Part shown: positions 9,270-19,633 of the stretch, one piece after another | How the letters are laid out: each line of letters begins with the position of its first letter | How positions within the stretch are numbered: the first letter of the stretch is position 1 | Source: Polaribacter aquimarinus | GTDB taxonomy: Bacteria > Bacteroidota > Bacteroidia > Flavobacteriales > Flavobacteriaceae | Direction: 5' to 3' | Assembly: GCF_003129485.1 (NCBI RefSeq) | Contig: NZ_QFFG01000001.1 | Coordinates: forward strand, 620,001 to 684,000 | Length of the DNA stretch: 64,000 nt | Notes under the pieces: generated by a model | Database searches by the model: none | What the model saw: the letters and a program-made list of their open reading frames with translations, nothing else | What the model was told of the DNA's origin: nothing | Translations under genes and position numbers: made by a program

Positions 9270-10835
9270 CTACTCTTTTATCAGTTTTTTTGTAATAACA
9301 TTACCAGCATTATAAAGTCTTACAAAATAAACTCCGACAACTAAAGAAGATACATTTATTATAATTTCTTTTTCATTATTAATCTGTTCAACTATCATTT
9401 TTTTTCCTAAAAGATTAAAAACTTCTATTTTATCTAGTTTTATATGATTTGTCTTAATCTTTAACATGTTTTTTACTGGATTTGGACATAACTTGAACTT
9501 GTTTATTGATTTATTATCATTTACTGATAAAGTTTGATTTTCTAAAATCCATTTTGTTTGATCATTTGGTGAAGTTGAATATGTAACATCTCCAGAACTT
9601 TCTGTTGCGTATCTACCTGTTGTTGTTTGTGGAGTATGAATATCATAGGCACCAGAACCGTTTGCGATAAATTGAAAAATTCTTGTATTATTTGTGTCTG
9701 CAGTTGGTGTTGAAACTGCAGTAGGATAAACATTTCCCTCATGGAATCTGATAGCATCCCAATTATCGATTGTGGATGAAATATTGTAGTAACCTGTTGA
9801 ACCCACAGATTTGAATTCAAAAATTTGTGCTGCGTTATTTGATGATGTCTCATCTGCAGTTATAATGTTTGCATTCTCTACAGTCCAATATTTACCTGTT
9901 AAATTATGTTTAATTTTATAAGTACCCTCTAATTCTTCTTCATGATTATCATCTGTGGAATTTTCTGGCAAGGCAGCTTCAAAAGTAGTGGCCACTCTCA
10001 TTTCATCAAAATCGGTGATTATCTCAAGATCACAAGCGTTTTCATTATAAGCACCCCACTTAGGATACACCTCTATACCATCATAAGTTCTATGATAGGC
10101 TCTTGTATTAGAATTTGCGAGGACTACTTGATATTGATTAAAATCTCTATTAGACAATGTTTGCTGTTCACCATTAAACCAAAACTCTACATAACCTTGA
10201 TATCGATTATTAGCATTATCATAGGCACTGTCTAAATTTACTTTAATAACAAAACTTACCCATTGATTTTCTGGAATTGCTTGTTTCCACAACGTCGTCC
10301 TTCTTTGAGTAATTGAACCAGGTCTATTAAAATTAGGTTCAGCAGGACCAAAAGCATGTAAACTTAAAAACGTTCCATCGTATTCCATATTAAATGGATA
10401 GTGCTGTTTGTTTGTATTGATATCACTTCCTTGATCTGTTTTCCATTGAAATACAGTTACATCATCATTAATATTTGGTGTACTATTAATACGCCATCTC
10501 CAACCATAATAATATGTTCCTCCTTTTTGGGGTGTAAAAGAATTGCGGTCTCCTGTGGTTCTAGCAAATTCAGCTCTTTTGCGAGAAGTAGGTTTTGTAA
10601 TTCTCCAAAACTTACCATGGACATTGTCTATTGGAGTAGTCACAAAAGGTTTATTATTTGGGTCGTCTACACAACTATTTCCTGTAGGATTAGAATTGCC
10701 ATTTGGATCTAATCTTCTAAAGTTATCATTTACAGATAAATCTGGATCTCCATACCACAAAACTTGTGCATTTGATGCTGAACCAAATAAAAAAATAAAA
10801 ATACTTAATATTAAAAATTTTGTAATTATGTTCAT
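9270..10835 (-). CDS. secreted PL28-type ulvan lyase with beta-trefoil binding module and T9SS tail
   Basis: This is a 521-residue protein with a signal peptide ending SNAQ. Residues about 24-285 form a beta-jelly-roll lyase domain beginning VLWYGDPDLSVNDNFRR, with YYYGWRWRI, VFQWKT and HYPFNMEYDG. This pattern matches my knowledge of PL28 ulvan lyases of Nonlabens and Formosa. A ricin-like beta-trefoil segment (about 300-435) resembles a known ulvan-binding extension, and a T9SS tail ends the protein. Expected reaction: beta-elimination between sulfated rhamnose and uronate, leaving a 4,5-unsaturated uronate end. No operator module lies directly upstream; it may be read from the gene at 10973-11938 or from an unrecognised promoter. 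Confidence 0.85.
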   Translation of the reverse strand: MNIITKFLILSIFIFLFGSASNAQVLWYGDPDLSVNDNFRRLDPNGNSNPTGNSCVDDPNNKPFVTTPIDNVHGKFWRITKPTSRKRAEFARTTGDRNSFTPQKGGTYYYGWRWRINSTPNINDDVTVFQWKTDQGSDINTNKQHYPFNMEYDGTFLSLHAFGPAEPNFNRPGSITQRRTTLWKQAIPENQWVSFVIKVNLDSAYDNANNRYQGYVEFWFNGEQQTLSNRDFNQYQVVLANSNTRAYHRTYDGIEVYPKWGAYNENACDLEIITDFDEMRVATTFEAALPENSTDDNHEEELEGTYKIKHNLTGKYWTVENANIITADETSSNNAAQIFEFKSVGSTGYYNISSTIDNWDAIRFHEGNVYPTAVSTPTADTNNTRIFQFIANGSGAYDIHTPQTTTGRYATESSGDVTYSTSPNDQTKWILENQTLSVNDNKSINKFKLCPNPVKNMLKIKTNHIKLDKIEVFNLLGKKMIVEQINNEKEIIINVSSLVVGVYFVRLYNAGNVITKKLIKE

Positions 10836-10911
10836 TTTTTTTGCTTTATCTAATAAAATAAATATGATTGACTGTTTTACAATTTAAATTTGAATTAAAA
10901 ACAAAGAAAGA

Positions 10912-10935
10912 AGTTTGATTCTTAAGAATCAAACT
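10912..10935. terminator. perfect 24-base palindrome between secreted genes
   Basis: AGTTTGATTCTT is followed immediately by its exact complement AAGAATCAAACT with no spacer. It lies 37 bases past the stop of the 10973-11938 gene and 77 bases before the PL28 ATG. The position suits a terminator or RNA-processing hairpin. The zero-length loop and lack of a strong T run leave room for a protein-binding palindrome instead. Confidence 0.5.
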
Positions 10936-10972
10936 GCTTTCAAATTGGAATTAAATTAAAATATTTTACTTT

Positions 10973-11938
10973 CTATTTTTTAATTATTCTCCTCGTAAAT
11001 TTTCCATTTTCTCCTGAAAAAGTTACAATATACATTCCACTTTTTAAAGAACTTACATTAATACTTAATGATTCTGTTTTAGCCTCTCTGCTTAATAATT
11101 TTTGACCTAATAAAGAATAAACTGAAATATTATTAACATTCGAAGGAAGGCCTTTAATCGTTAATTCTTGATTTACAGGATTAAGCAGAGAGAAAGCGCC
11201 TAAATCAAATTTTTCAGTATTAAGAGTGCTAGCGTCATTCACAAATTGAAACCAATTAAATGCAGGCCCCCCATCTTTATGCGAAAATTTTATCACGAAA
11301 GTCTCTCCAGCAGTCAAAGTAAATTTAGTTGGACCACTATTAACTGGACCTGCGTCATTAGTTTCTAATTTCCAACTACTACCAGTTTTAGGCAATGCTG
11401 TAAAATCTTCACTATCTCTATCTGTTCCATCAACTAATGTTACTTTGTTTTCTAAATTCAAGTCTAATTTCTCAATTAAAAATCTTTTTGGAGTACCACT
11501 TCCGTGTCCATAATTTATTCTAATATAATAATCACTTGATGTTTCTCCAACAGTAACAGTGTAATACTGGAATTCGTTAGCAGAATTCGAATTTAATGTA
11601 ATATCACCATTATATGCATCCCAAGGTGCAAGATTTTTAATATGAGTAGCTAAATCAACATCTGTACCAGCTCTATAAGTATCATTTTTTTCCCAACTAG
11701 AGTCAGTATTTACTCCGTTTCCAGAAGTAGTATCTCTATATCCAAAAGGAGCTGTGCCTCCAACATTAGTATCTGCATTGCCACCTATGTCAAAGTTTTC
11801 AAATTGAATTATTGTACCATTAACAATATTAGGTGGTGTGGCACCTGCAAATGACCCTCCTGTTTGGGCTAATCCTACTTGGCTAGCAATAAGAAAAACA
11901 ACTGCTGTTGCTTTATAAAAAAGTAATTTTGTTTTCAT
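10973..11938 (-). CDS. secreted stand-alone carbohydrate-binding-like protein with T9SS tail
   Basis: This is a 321-residue protein with a signal peptide ending GLAQ. Residues about 35-235 are a beta-rich domain with features of CBM6/CBM35-type modules (an opening QFENFDIGG, closing FNWFQFVND) and no catalytic signature I recognise. It ends with a T9SS sorting tail from about residue 245 (INVSSLKSGMYIVTFSG). Inference: it is displayed on the surface or released to bind ulvan or a substituent. It sits just upstream of the PL28 lyase gene, so the two may be co-expressed. Whether it binds glycan at all is untested. Confidence 0.75.
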   Translation of the reverse strand: MKTKLLFYKATAVVFLIASQVGLAQTGGSFAGATPPNIVNGTIIQFENFDIGGNADTNVGGTAPFGYRDTTSGNGVNTDSSWEKNDTYRAGTDVDLATHIKNLAPWDAYNGDITLNSNSANEFQYYTVTVGETSSDYYIRINYGHGSGTPKRFLIEKLDLNLENKVTLVDGTDRDSEDFTALPKTGSSWKLETNDAGPVNSGPTKFTLTAGETFVIKFSHKDGGPAFNWFQFVNDASTLNTEKFDLGAFSLLNPVNQELTIKGLPSNVNNISVYSLLGQKLLSREAKTESLSINVSSLKSGMYIVTFSGENGKFTRRIIKK

Positions 11939-11967
11939 GACTATGTGTTTAGTAATTAATTATACAT

Positions 11968-12002
11968 CAAAATTACTGTGAAAACAGGGTAGAAAACTCC
12001 TA
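11968..12002 (-). promoter_or_regulatory. possible promoter with degenerate half-site
   Basis: Minus strand: TAATTTTG (11968-11975) is an exact TAnnTTTG box, 30 bases before the ATG at 11938. Exactly 20 bases further upstream is TAGGAGT (11996-12002), a poor copy of the CAGGATA half-site. No second half-site is visible. The -7 box is believable; the operator is doubtful. Confidence 0.4.
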
Positions 12003-12065
12003 AAAAGGTGGATAAAACTTCTTTTTAACAGCTTAAGTAGTAAATTTAAATGGATGAAAAGGAAA

Positions 12066-15000
12066 TTAATACTCTAAAAAAGATTCTGCATATTCTTTCG
12101 GCGTTTTACCAAACTTACTCTTAAAAATTCTACTAAAATATTTACGATCTCTAAACCCTACTTTAGTACTAACTTGAGTAATATTCATTTTTCCCTGTTC
12201 TAATAATATGGCTGCACGATTTAACCTGATATACTGTATAAATTGTTTAGGTGTAAAATCTGTCCAAGCTTTTACTTTTGTAAATAATACAGTTTTACTT
12301 ACGCCCAATTCTTCACAAAAAAATAGAATATCAAATTGTTCATTACTAATATTCTTCTCAATAATATTAAGCGCTTTCTTATACAATTTTTCATCCAAAG
12401 AAGACATTATCAAATCATCGGGCAGTGTTATAGGATGATTTATTACTTTTCTCTTTAAACGAGTTATTGATTTTAACATATTAGATATTCGTAATTTGAA
12501 TTCTTTAATATTAAAAGGTTTACTAATGTAATCGTCTGCACCATATTCTAAACCTTCTAGTTTATACATTAATAAAGATCTGGTAGTTAATAAAACTACT
12601 GGAATATGGCTTGTTCTGATATCTTCTTTAATTAAAGTACATAATTCTGTACCACTTGTAATGGGCATTACAACATCACTAACAATAATATCTATAGGTT
12701 CGTTTTTGGCTATTTTATAGGCTATCTTTCCATTTTCTGCTTCAAAGACATTATACGTTTCAATCAAAAAATTACGCATAAAAGTTCGTAGTTCTTCATT
12801 ATCTTCTACTAAAAGTATAGATGCTTTTTGTTCTGAAAAAACTTCTTCAAAATAATTCTCATTTTTTTCAATAGAATGATTTTCTTTTAACTGATTTTCA
12901 TAAAATGAGATATCGTGATTAGAAAAATTATCTTTGGCAATATCTTTACTACTTAAATGTGCTTTTCCTTTTAAAAATTCGACTGAAAAAACAGAACCTG
13001 AGTTTTCTTCTTCTGTATTACTGGTTAAATGTATCTTTCCTTTATGTAAATTGAGGATGTTTTTTACAATTGACAATCCAATACCAGTTCCTTTTTTGTA
13101 ATCATTTTTCACTTTTTTATTTGAAATTTCAAAAAAGCGATCAAAAATTTTATTTCTATAATCTTCAGGTATTCCAATGCCAGTATCTGAAATACTTATA
13201 ATTACTTTGTCATTTTTTTCAATAATACTAATACCTATGACACCTTCTTCTGGAGTATATTTAAATGCATTAGAAATTAAATTAAAAAACACACTTTCTA
13301 GTTTTACACTATCAAAATATATCTTAATATTTTCTGAAGAAGTATGAAACGTATACTCATAGTTTTTACTTTTTGCATACTCAGAAAACGACAAATATAT
13401 TTCTTTAACAAACTCTACAATATTATTTTCTGATGCTTGCAAAGTCATTAATTTCTTTTCGTATTTTCTAAAATCCATTAATCTACTGATCAAATTTAGT
13501 AGCTGATTGGAATTATTTTCGATAACTTTTAGCTTTTTAAACATTTGACTACCACCTCTATAATTATCTAATATTTGTTGTAAAGGACCAGTAATCAATG
13601 TTAATGGAGTTCTAAATTCGTGTGATAAATTTGTAAAAAACTCAATTTTAGAATTGTTTATTTTCTCAATTTCTTCTGCTTTAATTTGCTCTAACTCTAG
13701 TTGATATTTTAGTTTTGTTTTTGATTTTAAAATCCTAAACAAAAAATACAATGTTATACCAATAATTAATGCATAAAAAGTATATGCCCAATAGCTAAAC
13801 CAAGGGGCAGGGTTTACTTTTATTTGTAATAATGTTGGAGTGTTGTTTATAAACCCATCACTATTAATGCCTTTTACTTCAAATGTATAATTTCCAGGTT
13901 TTTGAATTGTATAAGATGCATAATTGTTAGTAGTTTTAATCCAATCTGTATCTAAACCTTTTAAACGATATACATAACTATTACTTTCTGGATTAATAAA
14001 ATTTGGTATGGCAAAAGATAAATTGAAGTTTCCTTGATTGTAATTCAATTCGATTTCTTTAGTGTAAGAAATGGTGTTTTTAAGTACACTTTTTTGCTTA
14101 TCAACAGAAATAGATTGATTATTTACTTTAAAATCTGTAATAATTACCTGAGGCGTATAGGTGTTTTCAACTAAATTGTTTTCATTAAAGTAGGTTACAC
14201 CAGACGGACCTCCAAAATAATATTCTGATGTACCAACTCGTAAACTAGCATCTCGGTTAAATTGGTTACTAATTAAACCTTCTTTATTCGTATAATAAGA
14301 AACGATTTTATTTTGATGATGGTTGTACTTTAAGAGCCCCTGTGTGTAAGTACTTATCCAAAATGTATTGTTTTCAGCTTCAACAATACTTCTTATTCCA
14401 TTAACACTAATTTCACCAATTTTTAAATCAATAGGTTCAAATTGATCATTATTAAATTTAAAAAGACCGTCTTCAAAAGTTCCTATCCATAAAGTTCCGT
14501 TTTTATCTTCAAAAATTGTATTTATTTCAAATTTTACCTTTAGGTCAGATTCGTAAATATACCGAGTAACTTCTTCTTTAGTAGATATTATATTTAAACC
14601 TCTTAATGTACCCACACAAATGTTTTTTTTCGAATCTACTTTTAGTGACTTTATATTGTTATTTGTAAGGCCTTTAGGTTTTGAGTTAGAATCGAAAAGT
14701 TTAAAAGAGTTCTTTTTTAAATTGTACTTTATTAATCCTTTATAATTGGTTCCTAAAAGAATATGATGCTCATCATACTGCACAATACTTAATACTCCTA
14801 CATTTTTTAAAAAAGCAACTAGCCTTTCAGGAAAAGGATTTTGTTCAAATGCTTTGGTTTTTAAATTGTAAATAGAAATACCATTTGTAAAAGTACCAAT
14901 CCAAAGTTTTTCATTTTTTGTAATACAAAGCGCTTTAATATTATCACTTTTAAGCAATTTTGCATTTTTTGTAGTTATATAAGCTACATCGTTTGTTTTC

Positions 15001-16130
15001 TTATTTAATATTGTAATACCTCCTCCTTCAGTACCAAAAAAGAGATAATCTTTATATTTTTTTATAGCACTTACTACTTTAAAACTAAGACCTTCTTTAG
15101 AAGTTTTTTGAGCAATATCTATAAAATTTTTATTAAAACTATTCCAAATATTTAAACCGCCATAATAAGTTCCTACCCAAACAGAACCCATGTTATCTTT
15201 AAATAAAGTTTTTATAAAATTATCATTTATCGATTTATGGTCTTCATCATTGTTATAAAGAGCTACTAAATTTTGTTTGTTTTTAGATACTTGAAGCCCG
15301 TTATAAGTTGCTATCCAGAGGAAATCTTTATCATCAAAAAGTAATTTTCTAACGTTTTTGTTTTTATTTATTAAAATATCTGCGGTAAAATAAGGTGAAA
15401 GTTCGCCTTTCTTTTGGTTGTATTCTAAAACATTTTTTGTTTGAGTTCCTAAAAGAATAGTACCTTTTTTACTTTCTATAATATCGTTAACATGAAGTTC
15501 TTCTGTGTGTTTAATTGTTGTAAAATAATAATTATCATTTAAACTTGAGCTTAGCTGTAACATCCCATTTGTGGTTCCAATAAAAACTGATCCACTTTTT
15601 GTTTCATAAATTGAAGTGATTCTTTTTTTATCTAGAATTTGCTTAAAGGTATCTGACTTTTTATCATAAATAGAAATTCCGTTTGAGGAACCAATCCATA
15701 ATTGTCCGTTGGATAGTTTTTTAACTGCCCAAATCATATTTCTTCCTAAAAATTTTTTCTTTTCGTTTATAAAATATTTTTTGAAAACATTTTTTTTAGG
15801 ATCATACCTATTTAATCCAAAAGAAGTTCCTACCCAAATAAAACCTTCTTCTTCTTCAATACTAAGAATGCCATTATTACTTATTGAATTTTTATTCTCT
15901 TTTTGATGTTTAAAAACTTTAAATTCTTCACCATCGTACTTGTTTAAACCGTCTTTTGTACCAATCCAAACCTGGCCAAGTTTATCTTGATGAATGGCAA
16001 TTATTGAATTTTGAGATAAACCATTAGCTTCTGTTATTTGAGTAAATTTATAAGCTTTATTTTGAGCAAAACAAAAGCCTATAAAGATGTAAAAAAACTG
16101 AAAACAAAATAGCTTTAAAATTCTATGCAT
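12066..16130 (-). CDS. hybrid two-component system sensor/regulator (HTCS) controlling the locus
   Basis: This is a 1354-residue one-protein signalling system. Order: signal peptide (1-22), periplasmic two-propeller sensor with many WIGT/VGT reg_prop repeats (about 25-680), Y_Y_Y domain (about 690-770), one membrane helix (about 775-797), HisKA with NLSHEFRTPL (His837), HATPase with GTGIGLSIVKN, receiver domain with SDVVMP (Asp1152), and an AraC-type DNA-binding domain (about 1250-1345). Known family role: it senses an oligosaccharide in the periplasm and activates the cognate locus, usually through direct-repeat sites. It is the only regulator in the window and so the best candidate for binding the nine repeated CAGGATA sites. 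Its own upstream region lacks that site, suggesting independent low-level expression. Confidence 0.95.
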   Translation of the reverse strand: MHRILKLFCFQFFYIFIGFCFAQNKAYKFTQITEANGLSQNSIIAIHQDKLGQVWIGTKDGLNKYDGEEFKVFKHQKENKNSISNNGILSIEEEEGFIWVGTSFGLNRYDPKKNVFKKYFINEKKKFLGRNMIWAVKKLSNGQLWIGSSNGISIYDKKSDTFKQILDKKRITSIYETKSGSVFIGTTNGMLQLSSSLNDNYYFTTIKHTEELHVNDIIESKKGTILLGTQTKNVLEYNQKKGELSPYFTADILINKNKNVRKLLFDDKDFLWIATYNGLQVSKNKQNLVALYNNDEDHKSINDNFIKTLFKDNMGSVWVGTYYGGLNIWNSFNKNFIDIAQKTSKEGLSFKVVSAIKKYKDYLFFGTEGGGITILNKKTNDVAYITTKNAKLLKSDNIKALCITKNEKLWIGTFTNGISIYNLKTKAFEQNPFPERLVAFLKNVGVLSIVQYDEHHILLGTNYKGLIKYNLKKNSFKLFDSNSKPKGLTNNNIKSLKVDSKKNICVGTLRGLNIISTKEEVTRYIYESDLKVKFEINTIFEDKNGTLWIGTFEDGLFKFNNDQFEPIDLKIGEISVNGIRSIVEAENNTFWISTYTQGLLKYNHHQNKIVSYYTNKEGLISNQFNRDASLRVGTSEYYFGGPSGVTYFNENNLVENTYTPQVIITDFKVNNQSISVDKQKSVLKNTISYTKEIELNYNQGNFNLSFAIPNFINPESNSYVYRLKGLDTDWIKTTNNYASYTIQKPGNYTFEVKGINSDGFINNTPTLLQIKVNPAPWFSYWAYTFYALIIGITLYFLFRILKSKTKLKYQLELEQIKAEEIEKINNSKIEFFTNLSHEFRTPLTLITGPLQQILDNYRGGSQMFKKLKVIENNSNQLLNLISRLMDFRKYEKKLMTLQASENNIVEFVKEIYLSFSEYAKSKNYEYTFHTSSENIKIYFDSVKLESVFFNLISNAFKYTPEEGVIGISIIEKNDKVIISISDTGIGIPEDYRNKIFDRFFEISNKKVKNDYKKGTGIGLSIVKNILNLHKGKIHLTSNTEEENSGSVFSVEFLKGKAHLSSKDIAKDNFSNHDISFYENQLKENHSIEKNENYFEEVFSEQKASILLVEDNEELRTFMRNFLIETYNVFEAENGKIAYKIAKNEPIDIIVSDVVMPITSGTELCTLIKEDIRTSHIPVVLLTTRSLLMYKLEGLEYGADDYISKPFNIKEFKLRISNMLKSITRLKRKVINHPITLPDDLIMSSLDEKLYKKALNIIEKNISNEQFDILFFCEELGVSKTVLFTKVKAWTDFTPKQFIQYIRLNRAAILLEQGKMNITQVSTKVGFRDRKYFSRIFKSKFGKTPKEYAESFLEY

Positions 16131-16156
16131 TAAATTTAAAATAGTCTTTAATATAA

Positions 16157-16187
16157 AAAAAATCGAGGATATACTCCTCGATTTTTT
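16157..16187 (-). terminator. intrinsic terminator between the GH105 operon and the HTCS gene
   Basis: A 12-base perfect stem (AAAAATCGAGGA / TCCTCGATTTTT) has a 5-base loop and T runs on the far side of the minus strand. It isolates the HTCS gene from transcription of the GH43-GH3-GH105 operon. Confidence 0.88.
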
Positions 16188-16212
16188 ATTATTGTTTTAT
16201 TTAAATAGATTA

Positions 16213-17349
16213 TTAATCTAACTTTAGTACTTCACTTCCAGCCATTAAAAAGGCTCCAGTACCAAAATTCTGCCAGCTATCTGCAGATGCTGGTTCAGGA
16301 GAAGCCCCAATATTTTGAACCCAACCAACTCTACCATCTTCATGTTGACAAGCAGCTAATCCTTTCCATGCTTTTTTAACAGCTGATGCGTGTTTTTTAT
16401 CTAAAAAACCATTATTAATACCCCATGCTAAAGCAAAAGTATAAAATCCACTTCCGCTAACTTCTCCATGATTAAAAGACTCAGGGCTTAATAAACTTGT
16501 TCTCCATAAACCATCTTCATGCTGTAATTCAAGAATTCTAGCAGCCATTTCTTTATACAGATTTACGTAAAAATCTCTATGTTCATAATCTTTTGGCATA
16601 TCATCTAAAATCAATGCTAAACCACCAAGAACCCAACCATTTCCTCTAGACCAAAATATTTTTTTTCCATTTTTCTCTTTCAAATCCTTTTTATTTCCTT
16701 TCCAAACAAAACGCATATCTCTTGCAAATAACTTTTCTTCTTTATCATATAACTGATTATAAGTTTGCATATAAAATTTATGCATTTCTTCTAAATATTT
16801 AGGTTGATTCGTATACTTTGCATAAAGGTTTAAGACTGGTGGAGCCATAAATAAAGCATCACACCACCACCATAAAATAGTTTTTCCCTCTTTACCAGGA
16901 TTTTTTCCTGATTTCCAGTTATCATCTTCAAATAAATGGGCATCTAAGAACTTTTTTGTCGGTTCTAAATCAACAAAATTTCTCCTCTTTTCTGCTTTTG
17001 ATATATACAAATAACTGTAAGAAATAGCCACATCATCTGCATGATGCAATCTTTTATAAGTCTGCCAATTATTCTGAACTGCTTGGTTTTTTAAAGCAGC
17101 CATATACATCATGTTTTTTGTTGTTTTATGCGCTCTAGCAACACCTGTATAGTAGGCTCCTGCTGTCCAATCTGTAGGATGAATTGCAAAAACAGGATGT
17201 GCTTCTTGCCATTCTAAAGCTTTGATCATTGATTTTTTAATTGCTGCATTATCTAAATCCGTAGATGTTTGAGCAACCGTATTTTGTGAAACTGAACAAC
17301 TAAAAAGTGTTAGTGCAATAGCTAATATTGTTAAGATTGATTTGTTCAT
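16213..17349 (-). CDS. GH105 (GH88-like) unsaturated glucuronyl hydrolase, lipoprotein
   Basis: This is a 378-residue (alpha/alpha)6-barrel enzyme. The lipobox-like LFSCSV suggests periplasmic membrane anchoring. Family motifs visible: [23 protein letters not shown] with the Asp expected to act in catalysis, [12 protein letters not shown], and the C-terminal [15 protein letters not shown]. Members hydrate the 4,5 double bond left by polysaccharide lyases and so release 5-dehydro-4-deoxy-glucuronate. That fits as the step after the PL28 and propeller lyases and before KduI/KduD. It is last in the GH43-GH3-GH105 operon, 7 bases after GH3. GH88 is the main alternative, with the same chemistry. 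Confidence 0.92.
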   Translation of the reverse strand: MNKSILTILAIALTLFSCSVSQNTVAQTSTDLDNAAIKKSMIKALEWQEAHPVFAIHPTDWTAGAYYTGVARAHKTTKNMMYMAALKNQAVQNNWQTYKRLHHADDVAISYSYLYISKAEKRRNFVDLEPTKKFLDAHLFEDDNWKSGKNPGKEGKTILWWWCDALFMAPPVLNLYAKYTNQPKYLEEMHKFYMQTYNQLYDKEEKLFARDMRFVWKGNKKDLKEKNGKKIFWSRGNGWVLGGLALILDDMPKDYEHRDFYVNLYKEMAARILELQHEDGLWRTSLLSPESFNHGEVSGSGFYTFALAWGINNGFLDKKHASAVKKAWKGLAACQHEDGRVGWVQNIGASPEPASADSWQNFGTGAFLMAGSEVLKLD

Positions 17350-17356
17350 TTTTAGC

Positions 17357-19624
17357 TTATTTTTTTAATTTAAATTTTGTTTCTATATATTCTTTTGATG
17401 ATGTTCCTATTTTTACAGTATAATCTCCAGCTTCTAAAACTTTTTCCATTGATTTACCTGTAAATTCTAACATTTTTGGAGTAATTGTAAATGATACTGT
17501 TTTGCTTTCTCCTGGAGCTAATTCAATTTTCTCAAAACCTTTTAATTCTTTGTCTGGTCTCGTAACTGAACCTATTTCATCTTTAATGTACATTTGTACT
17601 ACTTCTTTAGCCTTTACTTTACCTGAATTGGTAACAGTTACGCTTGCAGTAATTTCAGTATTTGGTGTTATTTCTGAATTCGATACGTTAATATTAGTAT
17701 AATCAAACTTACCATAACTTAAACCATGCCCAAAAGGATACAAAGGTCCTTTTCCTAAAAATAAGTACTCTTTTTTATAGTTGATTTCTTTCATACTATA
17801 ATGATAAGGCAACTGCCCAATTGATCTAGGAATAGTTACAGGACATTTTCCAGAAGGAGAAACCTCTCCAAAAATGATTCTTGCTGTAGATTCATCACCA
17901 AATTCACTTAAATCCCAGGTATCTAAAATCGCATCTGCTTTAGCAGCTATAGTGTTAATAGATAATGTTCTTCTATGCTTTAAAACCACAATTACTTTTT
18001 TCCCTAAGGCAGTAATTTTTTCTACAAGCTCATCTTGTGGTCCAACTGGATCTATAGTAGCTCTATCTCCTAAAGTACTGTTACTAAAATATGCTTCTTT
18101 TGCTGTAAATTTATCACCTCCTAAGAACAGCACCACTACATCTGACTTTTTTGCAATGTTTACCAACTTAGCAATTGCTTTAGGGTTTCTAGGTAACAAT
18201 TCTGGAGCACCACCCTTTTCATTAGTTAAGGTAAATCCTTTCTCTGCAATAAATTTAATATTACTATTACCTACGGCAGATTCAAACATTTCTTTAGTAT
18301 TCTTTTTTAATAAAGGTCCTAAAAGTGCAACCCTTGTTGATTTATTTTTATTAAGAGGTAAGGTATTTTCTTCATTTTTTAGTAGAATCACAGATTCTAA
18401 ATCTGATTCTCTAGCTAGTTTTAAAGATGAATCAGAACGAACTCCTTTTTTTGTTTCTTCCAAATCGATATAAGGATTATCAAACAACCCTAAAATAAAT
18501 TTGGTTCTTAAAACACGTCTTACAGATCTATCTATTAATTTCTCTAACTCTGGATTATCTTTTACCATTTTTGGCAAATATGAATACGAATCTTCTGCAT
18601 ATAAATCGATATCTATACCTGCTTCTAATCCCATTTGTGCAGCAGCCTCTGGAGATTCAGCAACTTTCATAAAGTAAAATAAACGTGCTATATCATTAGA
18701 GTCTGAAACTACATAACCTTCAAAGCCCCATTGATCTCTTAAAACACCGGTTAACAACTCTTTATTCCCATGAGATGCAACTCCATTTAAATCACCATGA
18801 GAAGCCATAATTCCTAACGTTTTTGCTTCTTTAACAGCTGCTTCAAAAGGAGGATAAATTTCATCAATTAAAGTTCTTTCTGAAATTTCTATCGCAGCAA
18901 AGTTAGAACCTCCTAATACTTGACCGTAACCTGCAAAATGTTTAGCAACTGCTCCAATATGTGTTCCTGCTCCTAAACCTTTATAATCTCCTTGTACTCC
19001 TTTAACAGCACTTTTTACCATTTGTGTTACCAAATAAGTATCTTCTCCAAAGGCTTCACTCATACGTCCAAAGCGAGGATCTCTAACTACATCTGCCTCT
19101 GGGGAATGACACATGTGCATTCCTCTTAATCGTGCTTCTTTACCAACAACATCCCATTGTCTTTGTACCAATTCAGGATTAAAAGAAGCTGCAGATGTCA
19201 TAGGACGACCAAACAATGTACATCCTTCTGCATCTACACCATTATAAGATTCTGTTACAAACAAAGCAGGAATACCCCATCTGTTGTTTTCAATGATATA
19301 TTTTTGAAGTTCATTATTCATTTTAGCAGCAGTAACAGGATCTATATGTTCACCTGGATTTTTAATCCCTGCAATACCTAATTTTAATTTCTTAATAACT
19401 CGTTTAGATAACACTAAATTTCCGTCTTTATCTGGTTTTGTACCAATGTTCGCATGAAAAATTCGCATTTGTGCTACTTTTTCTTCAATAGACATTAAAG
19501 GTAATAATGCGTCAACTCTTTCATCTATAGATAAAGATTTGTCTTTGTAATCTTTTTTTGATGTAGATTCTCCACAAGCGGAAAAAAGGATAATTGTTAA
19601 AGATAGGATTAGTAATTTTTTCAT
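17357..19624 (-). CDS. GH3 family beta-glycosidase, second copy, lipoprotein
   Basis: This is a 755-residue GH3 enzyme with lipobox LFSACGE. The nucleophile motif [10 protein letters not shown] contains Asp308; the C-terminal fibronectin III-like domain spans about 665-750. It is clearly a paralogue of the enzyme at 6896-9082 but diverged through the sandwich domain (here [18 protein letters not shown] in place of GGEGADRDN), suggesting a different substrate. Operon position between GH43 (9-base gap) and GH105 (7-base gap) suggests removal of a beta-linked sugar, plausibly xylose, from ulvan fragments. Exact specificity is unknown. Confidence 0.93.
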   Translation of the reverse strand: MKKLLILSLTIILFSACGESTSKKDYKDKSLSIDERVDALLPLMSIEEKVAQMRIFHANIGTKPDKDGNLVLSKRVIKKLKLGIAGIKNPGEHIDPVTAAKMNNELQKYIIENNRWGIPALFVTESYNGVDAEGCTLFGRPMTSAASFNPELVQRQWDVVGKEARLRGMHMCHSPEADVVRDPRFGRMSEAFGEDTYLVTQMVKSAVKGVQGDYKGLGAGTHIGAVAKHFAGYGQVLGGSNFAAIEISERTLIDEIYPPFEAAVKEAKTLGIMASHGDLNGVASHGNKELLTGVLRDQWGFEGYVVSDSNDIARLFYFMKVAESPEAAAQMGLEAGIDIDLYAEDSYSYLPKMVKDNPELEKLIDRSVRRVLRTKFILGLFDNPYIDLEETKKGVRSDSSLKLARESDLESVILLKNEENTLPLNKNKSTRVALLGPLLKKNTKEMFESAVGNSNIKFIAEKGFTLTNEKGGAPELLPRNPKAIAKLVNIAKKSDVVVLFLGGDKFTAKEAYFSNSTLGDRATIDPVGPQDELVEKITALGKKVIVVLKHRRTLSINTIAAKADAILDTWDLSEFGDESTARIIFGEVSPSGKCPVTIPRSIGQLPYHYSMKEINYKKEYLFLGKGPLYPFGHGLSYGKFDYTNINVSNSEITPNTEITASVTVTNSGKVKAKEVVQMYIKDEIGSVTRPDKELKGFEKIELAPGESKTVSFTITPKMLEFTGKSMEKVLEAGDYTVKIGTSSKEYIETKFKLKK

Positions 19625-19633
19625 TAGTTGTGA

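Noticed and set aside
11996..12012. A tenth full operator module before the 321-residue protein
   Set aside because: Only one degenerate half-site (TAGGAGT) is present and the distal position does not match, so it is not counted with the nine.
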